From Dioscorea cayenensis subsp. rotundata (taxonomy: Eukaryota > Streptophyta > Magnoliopsida > Dioscoreales > Dioscoreaceae), in assembly GCF_009730915.1 (NCBI RefSeq), contig NW_024088577.1:1-64000 (forward strand): 64,000 nucleotides of DNA, in the 5' to 3' direction. Position numbers and translations under genes: made by a program. The notes beneath the pieces were generated by a model that was given only the letters and a program-made list of their open reading frames with translations, had not been told where the DNA came from and made no database searches. Position 1 is the first letter of the stretch. Each line of letters begins with the position of its first letter. Below are positions 33,510 through 45,822 of the stretch, piece after piece.

Positions 33510-34005
33510 GGGTTTTTTTTTTGGGGGGAACATAATAATCGCATTTTTAAGTTTATACCTATTGATGTAAATGCTATTATTTGTAAGATTGACCATTTAC
33601 TCATTACTTAGATCACTGCAACCCTTGATGCGACCAGACCATACCTCAAGGAGTCTCTCCAAAATATCAAGTGCAGTCCTAGCTTTTCGGAAGCAAGGTG
33701 TCTAGAATCCACTAAACCGCCAACTCCAGCAAGCAAGCCAAATATGTCCTCTTCGATGAAGCCTCTGTAGTCAGTACTACCCCTTTTCATCCATCTCTTG
33801 GATGATCTCCGTTCCCTCCCTCTTTCTCTGTTATCTCTTTGTTGTATTTCATTTTGCCCCGCATTTCACTTTTGGTGACCTGGGTCATTTTGTCTTTTAT
33901 TGTGTTGTCTCTGTTCTTTTGTTTCTGTTTTTTTGCAATGCATTTGTAGAGGAAAGTACTTAATCCATTTATGTTGTTTATGGACAATAGTTTTTTTAAA
34001 AGTAA
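33510..34005 (+). mobile_element. LINE 3' fragment
   Basis: The plus strand near 33530-33720 translates to NNRIFKFIPIDVNAIICKID and ESLQNIKCSPSF, the C-terminal LINE pattern. A T-rich 3' UTR follows to about 34005; the terminal hairpin is decayed. Confidence 0.6.
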
Positions 34006-34334
34006 TTTAAAGACTCTATATTGAATGAAAATATTTTTTATGGTTAAATATTAATAGAAATATTATGAATAATTCAGGTATTAATGTTGAATTTTTACTT
34101 TAAATGCATATAATGGAATAGTATAATCTTTAATTAAATAATATAATTGTTAATTATATCATGTTGATGAGAGAATAGAAAATTTGGTATAAATACCACC
34201 CAAAAAGGATATAAGAAAAATATCATTTTGCAAGGTCCAAACTATTCGGGACATGCAGGCCCGGGCTGCTTTAAATAGTTCCAAGGCTCCGCCTAAAGTC
34301 CAATTCTATTTGCATGTTTTTTGCTAAGATGAGC

Positions 34335-34536
34335 GGCCTAGCCTCTAAGAAAGGCAGGGGTGTGCACAAGCCTAGGTGGAGCAAGTGGGAGCGAGGCTCG
34401 TGCACACATGGGCGCTGGGACCACTTGCACACAACCACTACTCACACTCCTAGAAATGTGGCCTCACCCAAAATTCAAACTCTCACCACTTGTGAAGGGT
34501 TCTATTGGGGACTCGACTACCAATAGACCACTTGGT
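34335..34536 (-). mobile_element. Probable tRNA-derived SINE
   Basis: The minus strand begins with GACCAAGTGGTCTATTGGTA, which contains an A-box-like TGGTCTATTGG (34520-34530). About 40 bases on comes GAGTTTGAATTTT, which resembles a pol III B box (about 34470-34482). A GC-richer body with CACTTG and GTGCACAC repeats follows. This is the head-plus-body arrangement of plant tRNA-related SINEs. Length near 200 bp fits. No clear tail or target duplication was found, so the ends are approximate. Confidence 0.5.
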
Positions 34537-34724
34537 CGTTGGTAGTTCTGTCTGCACGTTAGCGGGCTGGTCCATTAGGCCAATGTAGCAGCCCATTGAC
34601 TGAAGATTTAAAACATGTTTTTTTTAACTGCAGTCTCTAAACTAGACTGGGCAAAATATTAAAAGTTAAAAATTAAAACTAGTCTGGGCAAAATATTTAA
34701 ATGTTTTTTACTTTTTTTTATACT

Positions 34725-35127
34725 GTGATATCTAAAATTGCTAACATGCTTTTTCTTGGTTTTTAATAGTCATAGATAGTCAACAACAATCACTTAATGA
34801 AGCATCCCAGAGGATTAAGTGCTCCATCAACTTCATGAGCGCAATTGTTTTGGATCATATCAACAATTTAGACCATAACCTAGACTTGGAGTTGCTTACT
34901 CCATCTGATAGCCTGGGCAAGCCTGTGTTACCAGATGGTACTCTTTGCCAGCCCAGCTATTCTCTTATCTTTTTTTTTATATTTTGTTGTTCTTTTCTCT
35001 TCTTTTTTCTTGAATGCCTCGCCTTTGGTGAGAGACTTCTGTCTATTTCTTTTTACTGAGTCCGTTTTGTTTGTCCTTTTACTTTAATAAAATTGTGGTT
35101 TATCCACGTTTTTCAAAAAAAAAACAA
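34725..35127 (+). mobile_element. 5'-truncated LINE 3' end
   Basis: Frame-corrected translation gives KIANMLFLGF and DSQQQSLNEASQRIKCSINF, closely matching the LINE at 62.8 kb (QQSLNEAS.KIKCSFNF). The 3' UTR ends with GTGGTTTATCCAC (35095-35107) and A(n). Confidence 0.8.
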
Positions 35128-35148
35128 GAGGCGGTTATTTTCTGATAG

Positions 35149-35150
<2 letters not shown>

Positions 35151-35180
<30 letters not shown>
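35151..35180. repeat. (TA)n microsatellite
   Basis: About 14 TA units directly 3' of a LINE tail, possibly expanded from the tail region. Confidence 0.9.
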
Positions 35181-35181
<1 letters not shown>

Positions 35182-36080
35182 CTTTACTGTACTTGTCATT
35201 GTAATCCAACCATCAAAAGGCGCATAGATGCAAAGATGCATGATGTCATTAGAAAACCAAGTTGTGAAAGGCTACCAGATTAATTCTCATTCTCACAAGC
35301 ACTTCGACGGCCATTTCTTCCCTTGCTATGTCTCATGGCCATCCATTCTTGACAGTGATATGATCAAAGATAAGCTTGTGTCCTCTAAAAATTATTATTA
35401 GTGTGTTGGTGTCTATTGCTGTCATCAACCTGTTTTTTTCCCTCCATCAATAGTACATGTTATTTTTTAAAAAAAAATTGATATTTCTTCTAGACTATTG
35501 CTACACAAGTGACATTTTTCAAACCTATCCAGTTAAGCAATAGAGAAAACATGTGTTCTTTGTCAAATTAAACCACAGAGGCTATTGTTCTGTAACCACC
35601 TAGCTCAGCTCATACAAGAAACTCTTTGTTTTAACTAACCCTTGTGTTACTACGTGGTTTTTCTCTATTTTGTTTGATATGGAACTATTTAGCATATCTT
35701 TTATACAATCCTAGATGAGAATCTTGGCAAAGGTATGACATGTATTGTCTCTGAAAACCAGTTATCTGATATAGAGTTGGGGGAAGGAAATCAGTTATTA
35801 TTAATCACCAAATTTGAATCTTAACATTCAATCTCAAACTCTATGACTGTTTTATCATTCAGAACTTGAGGGCGAATTTCAAGTCAAATTCATGCTGAGC
35901 GGGGTGGCAGTTGCGTGGCCTCTCTTGCTTTTCTGTGTACATCACCCACTTCAATTAAAGCAAAAAAAGTACAATGTAGAAGACCATTGAATTAGAATGA
36001 TTTTACCTTCTATATATGTATATAAGCTAGGAACTAGTTCTTCATTCATCTCCAACGAGTGTTTCTCATACTATCCAGCA
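35181..36080. other. RLP-D upstream region
   Basis: No coding frame apart from the in-frame extension before the RLP-D start. TATATATGTATATAAG at about 36011-36026 is a TATA-like stretch 55-70 bases before the chosen start codon and could serve as core promoter. Confidence 0.45.
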
Positions 36081-38575
36081 ATGTCTGTCTTCCAAGCATA
36101 TCTGCTGCAACTGCTACTACTGCTACTTGCTTTGCAATGCAGTGATGAGCTTTATCACTGCAATGCAGCTACTCTGGTTCCCACTGCTGAACATCCTGCT
36201 AATTGTATAGAGAGTGAGAGAATGGCTCTTCTTGATTTCAAGAAGTACATCAAAGATCCAAACAACAAGCTCTCTTCTTGGACAGGACAAGACTGCTGCT
36301 CATGGGATGGTGTCCACTGTGACAACCAAACCAGCAACATCATTGCCCTGGAACTTGGGTGGTATCTGCAGGGAGGTGAGATATCTGCATCTTTGCTTCA
36401 GCTTCAACACTTGAAACACCTTGACTTGAGTGGCAACTTCTTCTTTGGATCACCTATTCCATCATTCATCTCTCAGTTCAAGGAGTTGAAGTACCTTAAT
36501 CTTTCTGGAGCTGCCTTTGACGGACCCATCCCTTCTAGCTTTGGAAACCTCTCCAGTTTGCAAACTCTTGACCTCTCAAACAACTTTATTTTGAATTATG
36601 AACTCACAGACTTTCAATGGCTTTCTAATCTCACTTCATTGCAATTCATTGATATGAGTGCTGTGAGCTTGGAAAACATGTCTACCAGCTTGTTTCTAGC
36701 TCTCAACAAGCTTCCTTTCATAAATGAGATACGTTTGTCTTGGTGTGACATTGAAAGCTTTCCTCTTTCCATTCCACATCTCAACTTCTCATCTCTCTCC
36801 ATTCTTGATCTCTCCAACAACCATATCTTTTTCTCTGAAGTTTCTTCACCATTCAACCTCCAAAGGCTTGAATATCTAGACCTCAGTAATAACTATAATG
36901 CTGTTAAAAATGAGCATGATTTTCAATGGCTTTCTCATCTCACTTCATTGCAACATTTTTGATATGAGTTTTACTCGCCTTAGGCAACTCTTCAATTAGC
37001 ATGTTCCTAGCTCTCAACAAGCTTCCTTCCATAAATGAGATTCACTTAGACAACTGTGAGATAGAAAAGTTTCCTCATTCCATTCCTCATCTCAACTTCT
37101 CAGTTCTCTCCTTTCTTGATCTCTCTTACAACCATATCGATTTCTCAGAGGTATCCTGGGTGTTCAGTCTCACAAGTCTCCAATATCTAGACCTCAGTCG
37201 CAATGATCTTGATCGGGATCGCTTGTTCTCTTCTCCCGATCCTTTTAGGACAGCAATACGACTGAAAATAGTGGGCAGCCCAGTAAAAGTAAGCATTCCT
37301 GAGCATGGGCAATCTTTGCAGATTGCAAACTCTAGACTTGTCATACTTGAGTATCAACAAGAGACTGGCTGAACTTGAAGGTGTGTTTTCTGGCTGTCTT
37401 AAGGATAGTCTCACTCAGTTGTACTTAAGAGGTGTGTATGTTAAAGGAGAAATACTAGATTGGGTTGAGACATCAAGAATCCTCAAGCTTCTTGATCTCT
37501 CAAACAACATACTCTCTGGCTCTCTGCCTTCATCCCTGGCAAGACTTTCTTCTTTGGAGAAATTACTAATTTCTTCTAATGAACTAAATGGAACACTACC
37601 AGAGGAGATTGGAAAACTTGCAGAGCTGGTATATTTGGATATTTCTGATAATCAGCTGCATGGTGCTATATCTGAAGCCCACTTTGCTCAACTTGAGAAA
37701 TTAGACATGCTTGATCTATCCCTTAATTCATTGGTTTTCAATGTGAGTTCTGATTGGGTTCCTCCTTTTCTTCTCCAAGGATTAAGCATCAGCAATTGTT
37801 CAGTGGGTCCAGAATTCCCAACATGGCTTCAAAGGCAACACAAGCTAAATACACTTACTATGTCACATGCAGGGATTTCAGACACCATACCTGACTGGTT
37901 GGGGAACTTGACTTCTCACAACCTTGCCATTCTAGACCTCTCTCATAACCAGATTGAAGGGATTATACCCAAGTCATTGAATTTCACCAACATGTATCGC
38001 ATTGACCTCTCTTCAAACCAGTTTTATGGCCCTCTGCCGGTATTTGCCGGTTCTAGTATGGTGCACATAGATCTTTCAAATAACTCCTTTTCAGGTCCTA
38101 TCCCTCCAAACATCATTGATGAGTTAAACCAGGTCTTTTTACTGTCTCTCTCCATGAACAAATTAAGTGGCAGTATTCCTAGTTCATTTTGTCAAATGAG
38201 GGGACTGATGGTTATTAATGTGTCTAAGAACCAAATCTCTGGTGAACTCCCTGATTGCTGGTCAAATATGTCTAAAATATCAGATATGAATTGGGCAAAT
38301 AACAACATATCTGGATCCATTCCTTCTTCGATATGTCGTCTTCCTGATCTTCGGACACTAGCATTGAGCCACAATGCAATGCTTGGTGAGTTCCCTGTTT
38401 CAATGAAGGATTGCAGTCGATTGGCCGGCCTGGATCTCAGTTACAACAACTTCACTGGAAGAATACCAAATTGGGTTGGACAAAACTTATCAAGTTTAAG
38501 TGTTCTCATCTTAAAATCAAACACTTTTACTGATCACATCCCAGAAGAAATTTCTCAACTTGAATAGCAATACGT
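36081..38575 (+). pseudogene. RLP-D: LRR receptor-like protein gene, frameshifted and truncated
   Basis: The start chosen at 36081 (MSVFQAYLLQLLLLLLALQ) gives a signal peptide like the paralogues. The cap CIESERMALLDFKK...SSWTGQDCCSWDGVHC and LRRs follow. The frame breaks at about 36955-36962 (an extra T in a T run) and again near 37300, then is open from 37305 to 38567. The sequence ends within an LRR at EEISQLE. The last LRRs, membrane helix and tail present in RLP-A to C are absent, replaced by a Ty3/gypsy remnant. An LRR module of about 310 bp is duplicated (36609-36917 and from 36918). It points opposite to RLP-A to C. As read it could at most make a secreted fragment. Confidence 0.9.
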
Positions 38576-38589
38576 ACTGAACGAAGTAC

Positions 38590-41216
38590 ACTGAGTTACG
38601 CATTGCTGGAAATCTGGAAAATCCCTCCGGAAGTCCTAGAGTGGTTCCCAGGTGGCGTCGGATTCAAGACCTCCGTTTGGCGGTAGGTCTGAGGGTGGCA
38701 GGCTAGCCGCTCATCTGCCAAGGTCGCCCCTATAGGCAGAATAACTCCTTCCAAAAAGCACTCATAAAAACGGGGTCTCGGTCGGATACGATGGTGGAAG
38801 GGAACCCATGGATTCTCACGATGTCCCGGATGAACACAAAGGCAACTTGGGGTGCGGAAAACTGTGGGCCCAGGGCGGAGAAATGGCCGTTCTTGGACAG
38901 GCGGTTGACGACGACCAGGATGGTTGTTTTCCCAGAGGATGGTGGCAAGTGGGTGATGAAGTTGAGGGACATGGAGTTCCATATCTTGTCTGGAATGGTG
39001 AGCCGTTGAAGTAAGCCTTGAGGGGTAGTGTTGAATGGCTTGGTGGACTCGGGCAGATGGCGCAGTGGCTGATGTAACTCCTTCACCGAGCAAATGGAGC
39101 TCCGGCCAATAAAACACATTTGGCAATCGAGCAAAGGTGTACTGGATGCCCACATGCCCTCTGCTGGTCAAGTATGGAATCCTCGAGCAAAAGAACACTG
39201 GAGTGTAGTCTCGGCAGGGGACCAAAGACGCAACCCTTATAGAGCAGGACGCCGTCCCTAATGGAGTAATGGGGATTGTCGGCAGGGTGGTCCCGCATGG
39301 AACTGAAGAGTTTAATTAGTGCGTGGTGATGTGTAGTCAGGCCGGAAAGCATCCCATAATGTTGTGACGGGCGGGTGACTCACGAGATGGTGTGTATGCT
39401 TGGTGAGTGCAAAGGGAGAGCGCCAGCGGGACCGTCGTAGACCCCGGGTTTGTAGAGGATGTCGGGTTGCAGCCTAATGCCTTGGTGAGCCAACACTCAT
39501 CGCTTTCGGGGTCTGTATGGTCTGGTGGAGAAGGGCCCGTAAGCTCTGGTGGTCGGTGAGAACGGTGAATCGCCGCCCAAGGAGATAGTGTCACCACTTC
39601 TTGATGGATTCGGTGATGGCAAACATCTCCTCGGGTCAGATGTGGACGAGCTTGGAGCTATGACTCAAGAGCTTGTCAAGAAGGCGATCGGGTCGGCCCC
39701 TTTTGGGCTAACACCGCCCTAACACCGCCCCTATCCCACTTCCGACGCTGGCCGGTCTCGAACCCTCAAGGGAGAGAAAAAGTCGGGCACTGGAGGACCG
39801 GTGTCGTAGTAATGGTTGCTTTTAGATTCTGAAAAGCAGTGGTGGCTTCGGGCGACTAAACGAAGGCTTCTTTTCGAAGAAGGTTGGTGAGCAGTATAGT
39901 GAGTGTGGCATAATGTCGGATGAAGCGTCGGTAGTACCCGGTAAGGCCCAAGAAGGCCCGTAGTTCCCGGACAGACTTTGGAAGGGACCACTCCTGGATG
40001 GTCGTGATTTTTGGAGGGATCAACCATGACCCCGTAACGATACACCCCGTGATTCGATATAATCGATCCCGAAAGTCGCCGAATTCACACTTCGCCGCTT
40101 TGGTAAATAGCCGATGAGATCTGAGAAGGGTGAAGACTGCATGCAGGTGCTCGACATGGCTGACCCAGTCCGGACTGTAGATGAGGATGTCGTCAAAGAA
40201 AACCAACACAAAACGACGCAAAACATCCTTGAACACCAAGTTCATAAGCGCCTGGAAAGTTGATTGGGCGTTGGTCAGGCCGAAGGGCATCACCCGGAAC
40301 TCGTAGTGGCCTTCATGGGTCTTGAAAGTCGTCTTCTCGATGTCCGGAGAGTGAATGCGCACCTGATGAAACCCGGCACGGAGGTCCAACTTGGAGAAAA
40401 CCTGTGCACCGGTGAGCTCATCGAAGAGTTCCTCCATGATTGGTATGGGGAATCGGTCCTTGATGGTGACCGCATTCAGCGCGTGGTAATCAACGCAGAA
40501 CCGCCAGCTGCCATCGCTCTTCTTGATGAGCAGGACCGAGGCAGAGTAAGGGCTCGAGCTAGGGCGGATGATCCCTTCCACGATCATCTCCCTGACGAGC
40601 CTTTCTATCTTCGCCTTCTGGAAATACGGTAATCTGTGATGGTTTAACATTGACGGAGGTCATACCTAGAAGCAGGGGATGCGGTAATCCGTGAGGTCGC
40701 TGGGGGGTATCCCTGATGGTGAGGAGAAGACGTCCGAAAACCGTGATAGGATATCTCTGAGGGACGAGATAAACTTACGCGGTGCTTGCGGACCCACCTT
40801 GGGTTCAACGCGCGAGTTGGCATGGTCAACTTCGAGGTGCCAATATTGGGCCGTCTGGTGCGCGTGACCCGTCTTAGCCAGGGTTGATGGGGAGATGTAA
40901 TTTAATGTGGGGTGGGAAATCCCATGCAATCGATGCGGGTGTCTCGGTGCTCGAACTAAATCCATAGATCGCGGTAATCGAAGAAGACGGGACCCGAAGC
41001 TTCATACCATCGTACTCCCCAACACGAGGTTGGCATCGATATTGGTAATTGCAACAAGTCAACTGTGAAGTCAGCGGCCCTAGTTTCAGACTGACTTGGC
41101 GGCACTGTCCCCCGCATCCTACGGACTCGCCACCCAACGGTCACCCGGAGATGCGGCGAGGGCTGGACTGTGAGGGTCAGGTTCTCCGGCAGACAGCCTT
41201 GGATGAAGTTGTTCAA
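38590..41216 (-). mobile_element. Ty3/gypsy pol remnant (chromovirus-like)
   Basis: The minus strand carries, in order, a degenerate aspartic-protease region (41216-40956) and a reverse transcriptase open from 40650 to 39856. The latter has CVDYHALNAVT, FSKLDLRAGFHQVRI, MPFGLTNAQSTFQ and catalytic FFDDILIYS. A decayed RNase H part follows, then an integrase zinc region and core (39352-38600; SMSLNFITHLPPSSGKTTILVVV and IVSDRDPVF). The protease-RT-RNase H-integrase order defines Ty3/gypsy. Gag and both LTRs are missing and frames are broken, so it is an immobile fragment abutting the truncated RLP-D. Confidence 0.92.
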
Positions 41217-41249
41217 ACATTAATAAGGCAGGATGTAGATCTGACAATT

Positions 41250-41575
41250 GGAATTACTTTGCAAGCCGTGCGACTTGGGAAGTTGGGGGGTTCTCAATAT
41301 TCAAGAGTTTAACTCTGCCTTGTTGGGTAAGTAGTGGTGGAAAATCTTATCAAAAGCTAAGTAGTGTGGATCCTTAGTTATTCAATTCAACTACTTCCAG
41401 CGTAATCATTTTTTAAACCATTTCCAAAAGGCACCTTTAAATAGATCCTTCCTCTAGGGAGGCCTCCTTAGCTACATACCAGTTGTTAGGCCTCCTTTGC
41501 CTCCTTTTTGGAACCTTTCCCTACTCGTTTTTGGTTTGACGAATGGATGGGAAGATGCATGATAATTGCTATATT
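41250..41575 (+). mobile_element. LINE fragment (zinc-domain upstream part)
   Basis: The plus strand gives GSWGVLNIQEFNSALLGK.WWKILSKAK and, after frameshifts, TRFWFDEWM, the stretch between reverse transcriptase and zinc domain in plant L1s. Two stops occur in the first block. It begins where the gypsy remnant ends. Confidence 0.7.
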
Positions 41576-41751
41576 ATATAAATGCTAATACTATCTTATG
41601 CACTTAAACTTGTCCTCAAAAGTATTTTTAAGAGTGAATTAGTACTCAGTTTGTTCCATCTATACTTTTAGGCCAATATAAACACAACTCAAACCAAAGC
41701 ATGACATCGGGAGTAAAACAAAGCCAAAAATAACATTCAAAAGAATACACA

Positions 41752-44700
41752 TGTCACGCCCTGAACCCGGCTTGCCGGACTCGATGTGCAGACAAACGGC
41801 CACAGACCCACAGGACGGGAACCCAGTAGACTTGCAAGGCCTCAGACCCTGATTCAGGACAAACAAAACTAAAACAACCGACTGAGTTACAGGGTTACAG
41901 ACTCTATAGAGTATACAATGCAAGGATCCAAGAAGTCTAAAATTCAAAGTACAAGAATACAGGGACAGACAATGACAAGAATTCAAATTTTACAACAGAA
42001 CAAGACAACATCTACAGACTATCTTTCAAGATCCACACCGGTCTACCACTCTTGATTTGAAAAGGATTTAAAACAAATCCATGAGCTCTCTAGCCCGATG
42101 AAGTAATTCGTAAATTTATTTAAAACAACAGAGTTTATAAATCTCAATTTCAAATATTAAGAATAATTAAAAGTTTAAACATAGTTTAAACAATACAAAA
42201 TAAATAATCTAACAGAGGTATAGTTCTTAAGTAATACCACTATTCAAGAACACTGTAATCATAACAATACCAGATTTCAAAGCTATAAATCCAAAAATTT
42301 AGAAAATTTTCTATATATGAGCATAAGGGCCTGTTTGGTTAGGAAGTGTATGACCGAAGTGATGGAAGTCTGAAAATACCACTTCAGTGGAAGTGTGGAA
42401 TTCAGTTGGAGGTCTCTACTTCCATGTGTTTGGTTGAGAGGGAAATTGTGACATCAGGAACCACTTCATGTGTTTGGATGATGGAAGTGAAAATCTGGAA
42501 ATGTGATTTCAACAGTTCTTTTGTGTTTGGTAATACTGAAGTGAGGTTATAATCACCACTTCGAGTAGGGGGTGAGGTTAGCCCATATTTGTTAAAGAGG
42601 TTATTATAAATGCTTTTAAAGTATAATGTTGTTTTAAAGTTTTTTTTTTATGTTAATTACTTTTATTTACCACACATTATATTTTTAATAGTTGATCTAC
42701 ATAAATTGGCTTAATTCTAATTTTACAAGTTTTAATTGAGTTATTTTTTTGTTTTTATTTTTGCAAAAAAATGAGCCCGTAAGTTACAAATTAATTTTTA
42801 AATGGTTTATCAATAATTTGATTTAATTCTAATTTCCCAACTTTTTAATTGAATTATTTTTTTAGTCTTGTAAAAAAATCAACCCGTAAATTACAACTTA
42901 AATGGTTCACTAATATTTACAATAAATTGGTTTAATTTTAAATTTACAAATTTATTTTATTTATTAAAATTTTTTTGGAGATGATCCTAAGTAACCCACA
43001 TGACACACCACATGAAGGAAGTCAGTTGCCTCAAATCCCACTTCGGAGATTTTAATCCGGAAGTCAAAGCAGGAAGTGGCTGGTTTTGGAAGTTGTCAAA
43101 TCACCACTTCGGCCTCCACTTCGGCGAACCAAACACAAGGAAGTGGTCTGGAACTCATCTTTTCAGCCACTTCGGCCTCCACTTCGGCGAACCAAACACG
43201 CCCTAAGTCTCCAAACCATAGTTAGACTAAAACAGAAATTTTAGAAGTGTGTTTTCAAGTATACCGAATTTTCAAAATAATACAAATCTCCAAAAATAAT
43301 AATTTAACAAAAACACGAGTATGATATTCTAATAAAAGAATATTTCCAAAATATGCCATTCACCAAAAAAATTGAAAACCAAAAGTGCGATATCAAAACT
43401 ACAGAAACTACAAGGCAGGACAAAAAGTTTGTGTCTTTGTAGAAAATCAAAATCAAAAAGGACAAAAACAACAAATAATTAATGATTCCAACGTATGTCT
43501 CCAAATTTACTATAGATGCCGAGGTCATTTGTTTTACCCTCGGGTTACCCAAGCCGTAATAAGAAAGGTTATTTATTTACCCTCGGTGACTCGAGATTGA
43601 ATAATGGATGGTCGTTGATTATTTCACCGAACGGATACGGTGCGAAACTGCAGTCTCATTTTCCAGAATTTCGTATCGATAAGGTCAATGTTTAACCCCC
43701 CATTGATTGGGTTGCATATTGCTCTTTTGGAGATCAAAATATTCAAATACAAAAATGTTTGCAATGTACTAATTTCCAAAAAAGAATCCGACAGTTTTCA
43801 AGCTCACACGTACATAGAAATATTGAAAATTTCAAGAAAAAAATGATTAACCAATTAAAATAAAATACCACAAGCATAATTAACGATTGAAACCATTATT
43901 CAAATAATCACAAAGGGTGGAATTAATGCATAATTATTAATATATCGAAATACCAAAGAGTGAAGATACAAGATTTAATGTATCTCATCATTCCAAGAAT
44001 ATAGCCCACTTATTTCCAAAATAACTAGATAAATAATTGCAAAAAGAATTGATGCTAGAACATAGATGATCACAATTTCAAAATGAAGATAAGCAAAATA
44101 TAAAGGCAAGTGGACATGTTAAAGGATAAATAAATAACCAAAGCTAATGGAAGGTGGACAGGTTAAAGGATAAATAAATAACCAAATAATAAATAAATAA
44201 CCAAAGCTAATGGCAGGTGGACATAAAAATTCAAGTGCTTATTAAATCTTAAAAATCTAGTTATTGGTAATAAATAGGATTAGTGAAAGGATAAATGCTT
44301 TGTCAAAATAATTGGAAGTAATAGGGGAAAATAAACATATAGAAATTTTGGCAAGGTAATAACACCATGGTTCAACCAATCCTAGAAACTAAAGTCATAA
44401 AATAAGATGTCATTCCTAAAAATAGTTTCAACGAATAATCACAAATAAATTTCAGAAATTTATATGAAAATAAACCAAAATAATAAAATGTTCAATACAA
44501 GAGTTCAAGGGATTACTTACTTGATGATCTCCTAATTCCAATAGAAATTCAAGGTTATCTTCTCAAGGTGGTCCTATAACCCAAGGGAGAACCAAACGAA
44601 AAATAGACATGAATACTTGGAAGAGTTCAATCACAAAGGCTAAAAGATAAGCTAGTCTAAAATACCAACACTCTACTACAAAGCATGGTCTTTCTAACTA

Positions 44701-45822
44701 CAATTTAGAACTCATAGATTCAAAGGAAGCAACAAAAGCAAAGCATCAAAAGCTATAATTAATTGAACACAACTCAAGCTCTACCAACGTAGTGGTTTAA
44801 CTATGCCAATGCATATATAATTTCACATTATCACAACCAGGATGCAGGCCACTTAAGAACTATTGTAATGCACACATGCACACACATTAAATAAATATAA
44901 TCTATATATATAAGGGCAGGCATATGCATGTAAAACCATACACCAATGCATGGATCATGCAAGCTAACATTCAAGGGTGTAAACATATGGTTTCATGCAA
45001 ATGAGAACATGGTTTCCTACACATGTAGGAGTGGTTTCAAACATATATGTATATATATAGAGGTGGTTCCATGCATGTGAGTATATATGTACATTCAAGG
45101 TCATGAACTACAATTAATCACTAGACACCAAGGTGTTGTCCAGCATAAAGAAGATAGGGTTTCATGCATGAACAAGTCCAAAAAATCCATCAAAGAGTGC
45201 AGCTCTTCAAGAAAAACAAAAAGCATAAATGCCAACAAGGTGAGTGTACACAAAGGCCAAAGATAGCTAACATGAACAAGCTTTTGCACTAAGATCACCA
45301 CCCACTAATACCATGCAACTAAAAAGCTTCCAAACATGCTTCACACCTGAATTTAGTCTACAAACATGCTATAAACTTGGATTCAAGAAAGTTTCTTATA
45401 CTACTCAAGCACCAACTCTACCACCAACAAGAGAGAAAGACACCTACCTAGACTTCGGGGGAGCATCAGCGGTTCATTGATCTCCTTAGCCTCGTCTCTG
45501 GTCGTTAAGATCTCCGGTAGAAGTTTGAGCTCCGCCGATGGTACTAAATTCGCCTCAACTTTCTCAAGAGAGCAAGGTGGAGTGGGGGATTGGAGAAGAG
45601 AGGATGGAGAGAAGGATGTTCAAAGGAGGTAAATGCTTGGTTGGCAGCATGGATGGGATGGGAGTCCGGGAATCCCTCCAGAATTTCCATTCTCCACAAG
45701 ACTCTCCCAGCAAGGTGACAAGAAGAAGAAGGGATTAAGGGAGTAAACTAAAAGCTTAGCAACCTAACTAGGCTTTAATGAAAAGGAGTAGGTCCACAAA
45801 TGTTGGCGGGGTCCATAACACG
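41752..45822 (-). mobile_element. Long LTR copy 1 (minus), interrupted by a MITE
   Basis: The reverse complement matches the plus-strand LTR at about 48.3-51.1 kb over most of its length. Shared landmarks include GGGGGGTTAAAC, GAGTCACCGAGGGTAAATAA and GTATTACTTAAGAACTATAC. The 3' end, GGCAAGCCGGGTTCAGGGCG then TGACA, is at 41752. This ending is the style of Ty3/gypsy chromovirus LTRs. The upper boundary is uncertain; TGTTATGG at 45820 is a candidate start, but no target duplication matches. No primer-binding site follows the 3' end, so it is a solo LTR or fragment. Without the 877-bp MITE it is about 3.2 kb. Confidence 0.75.
42327..43203. mobile_element. Harbinger-type MITE, 877 bp, exact TAA duplication
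   Basis: The left end is GGGCCTGTTTGGTTAGGAAG and the right end the complement of GGGCGTGTTTGGTTCGCCGA. TAA flanks both sides (42324-42326, 43204-43206). The insertion lies inside LTR copy 1; the paralogous LTR copy 2 keeps the uninterrupted site GACCTATGCTCA (about 50566-50577). There is no transposase. The right terminal ~35 bases occur twice in tandem (from about 43103 and 43168). Confidence 0.92.

Noticed and set aside
34335-34536. A tRNA gene
   Set aside because: A- and B-box-like motifs exist but no cloverleaf can be formed; a SINE head fits better.
39083-39225. Independent small genes on the minus strand
   Set aside because: They are frame-shifted parts of the gypsy integrase.
38590-41216. 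An endogenous plant pararetrovirus
   Set aside because: Protease, reverse transcriptase, RNase H and integrase occur in Ty3/gypsy order; integrase is present and no movement-protein region is seen.
42346-43206. Small frames at 42346-42552 and 43000-43206
   Set aside because: Both lie within the terminal regions of a MITE and contain its repeated end.
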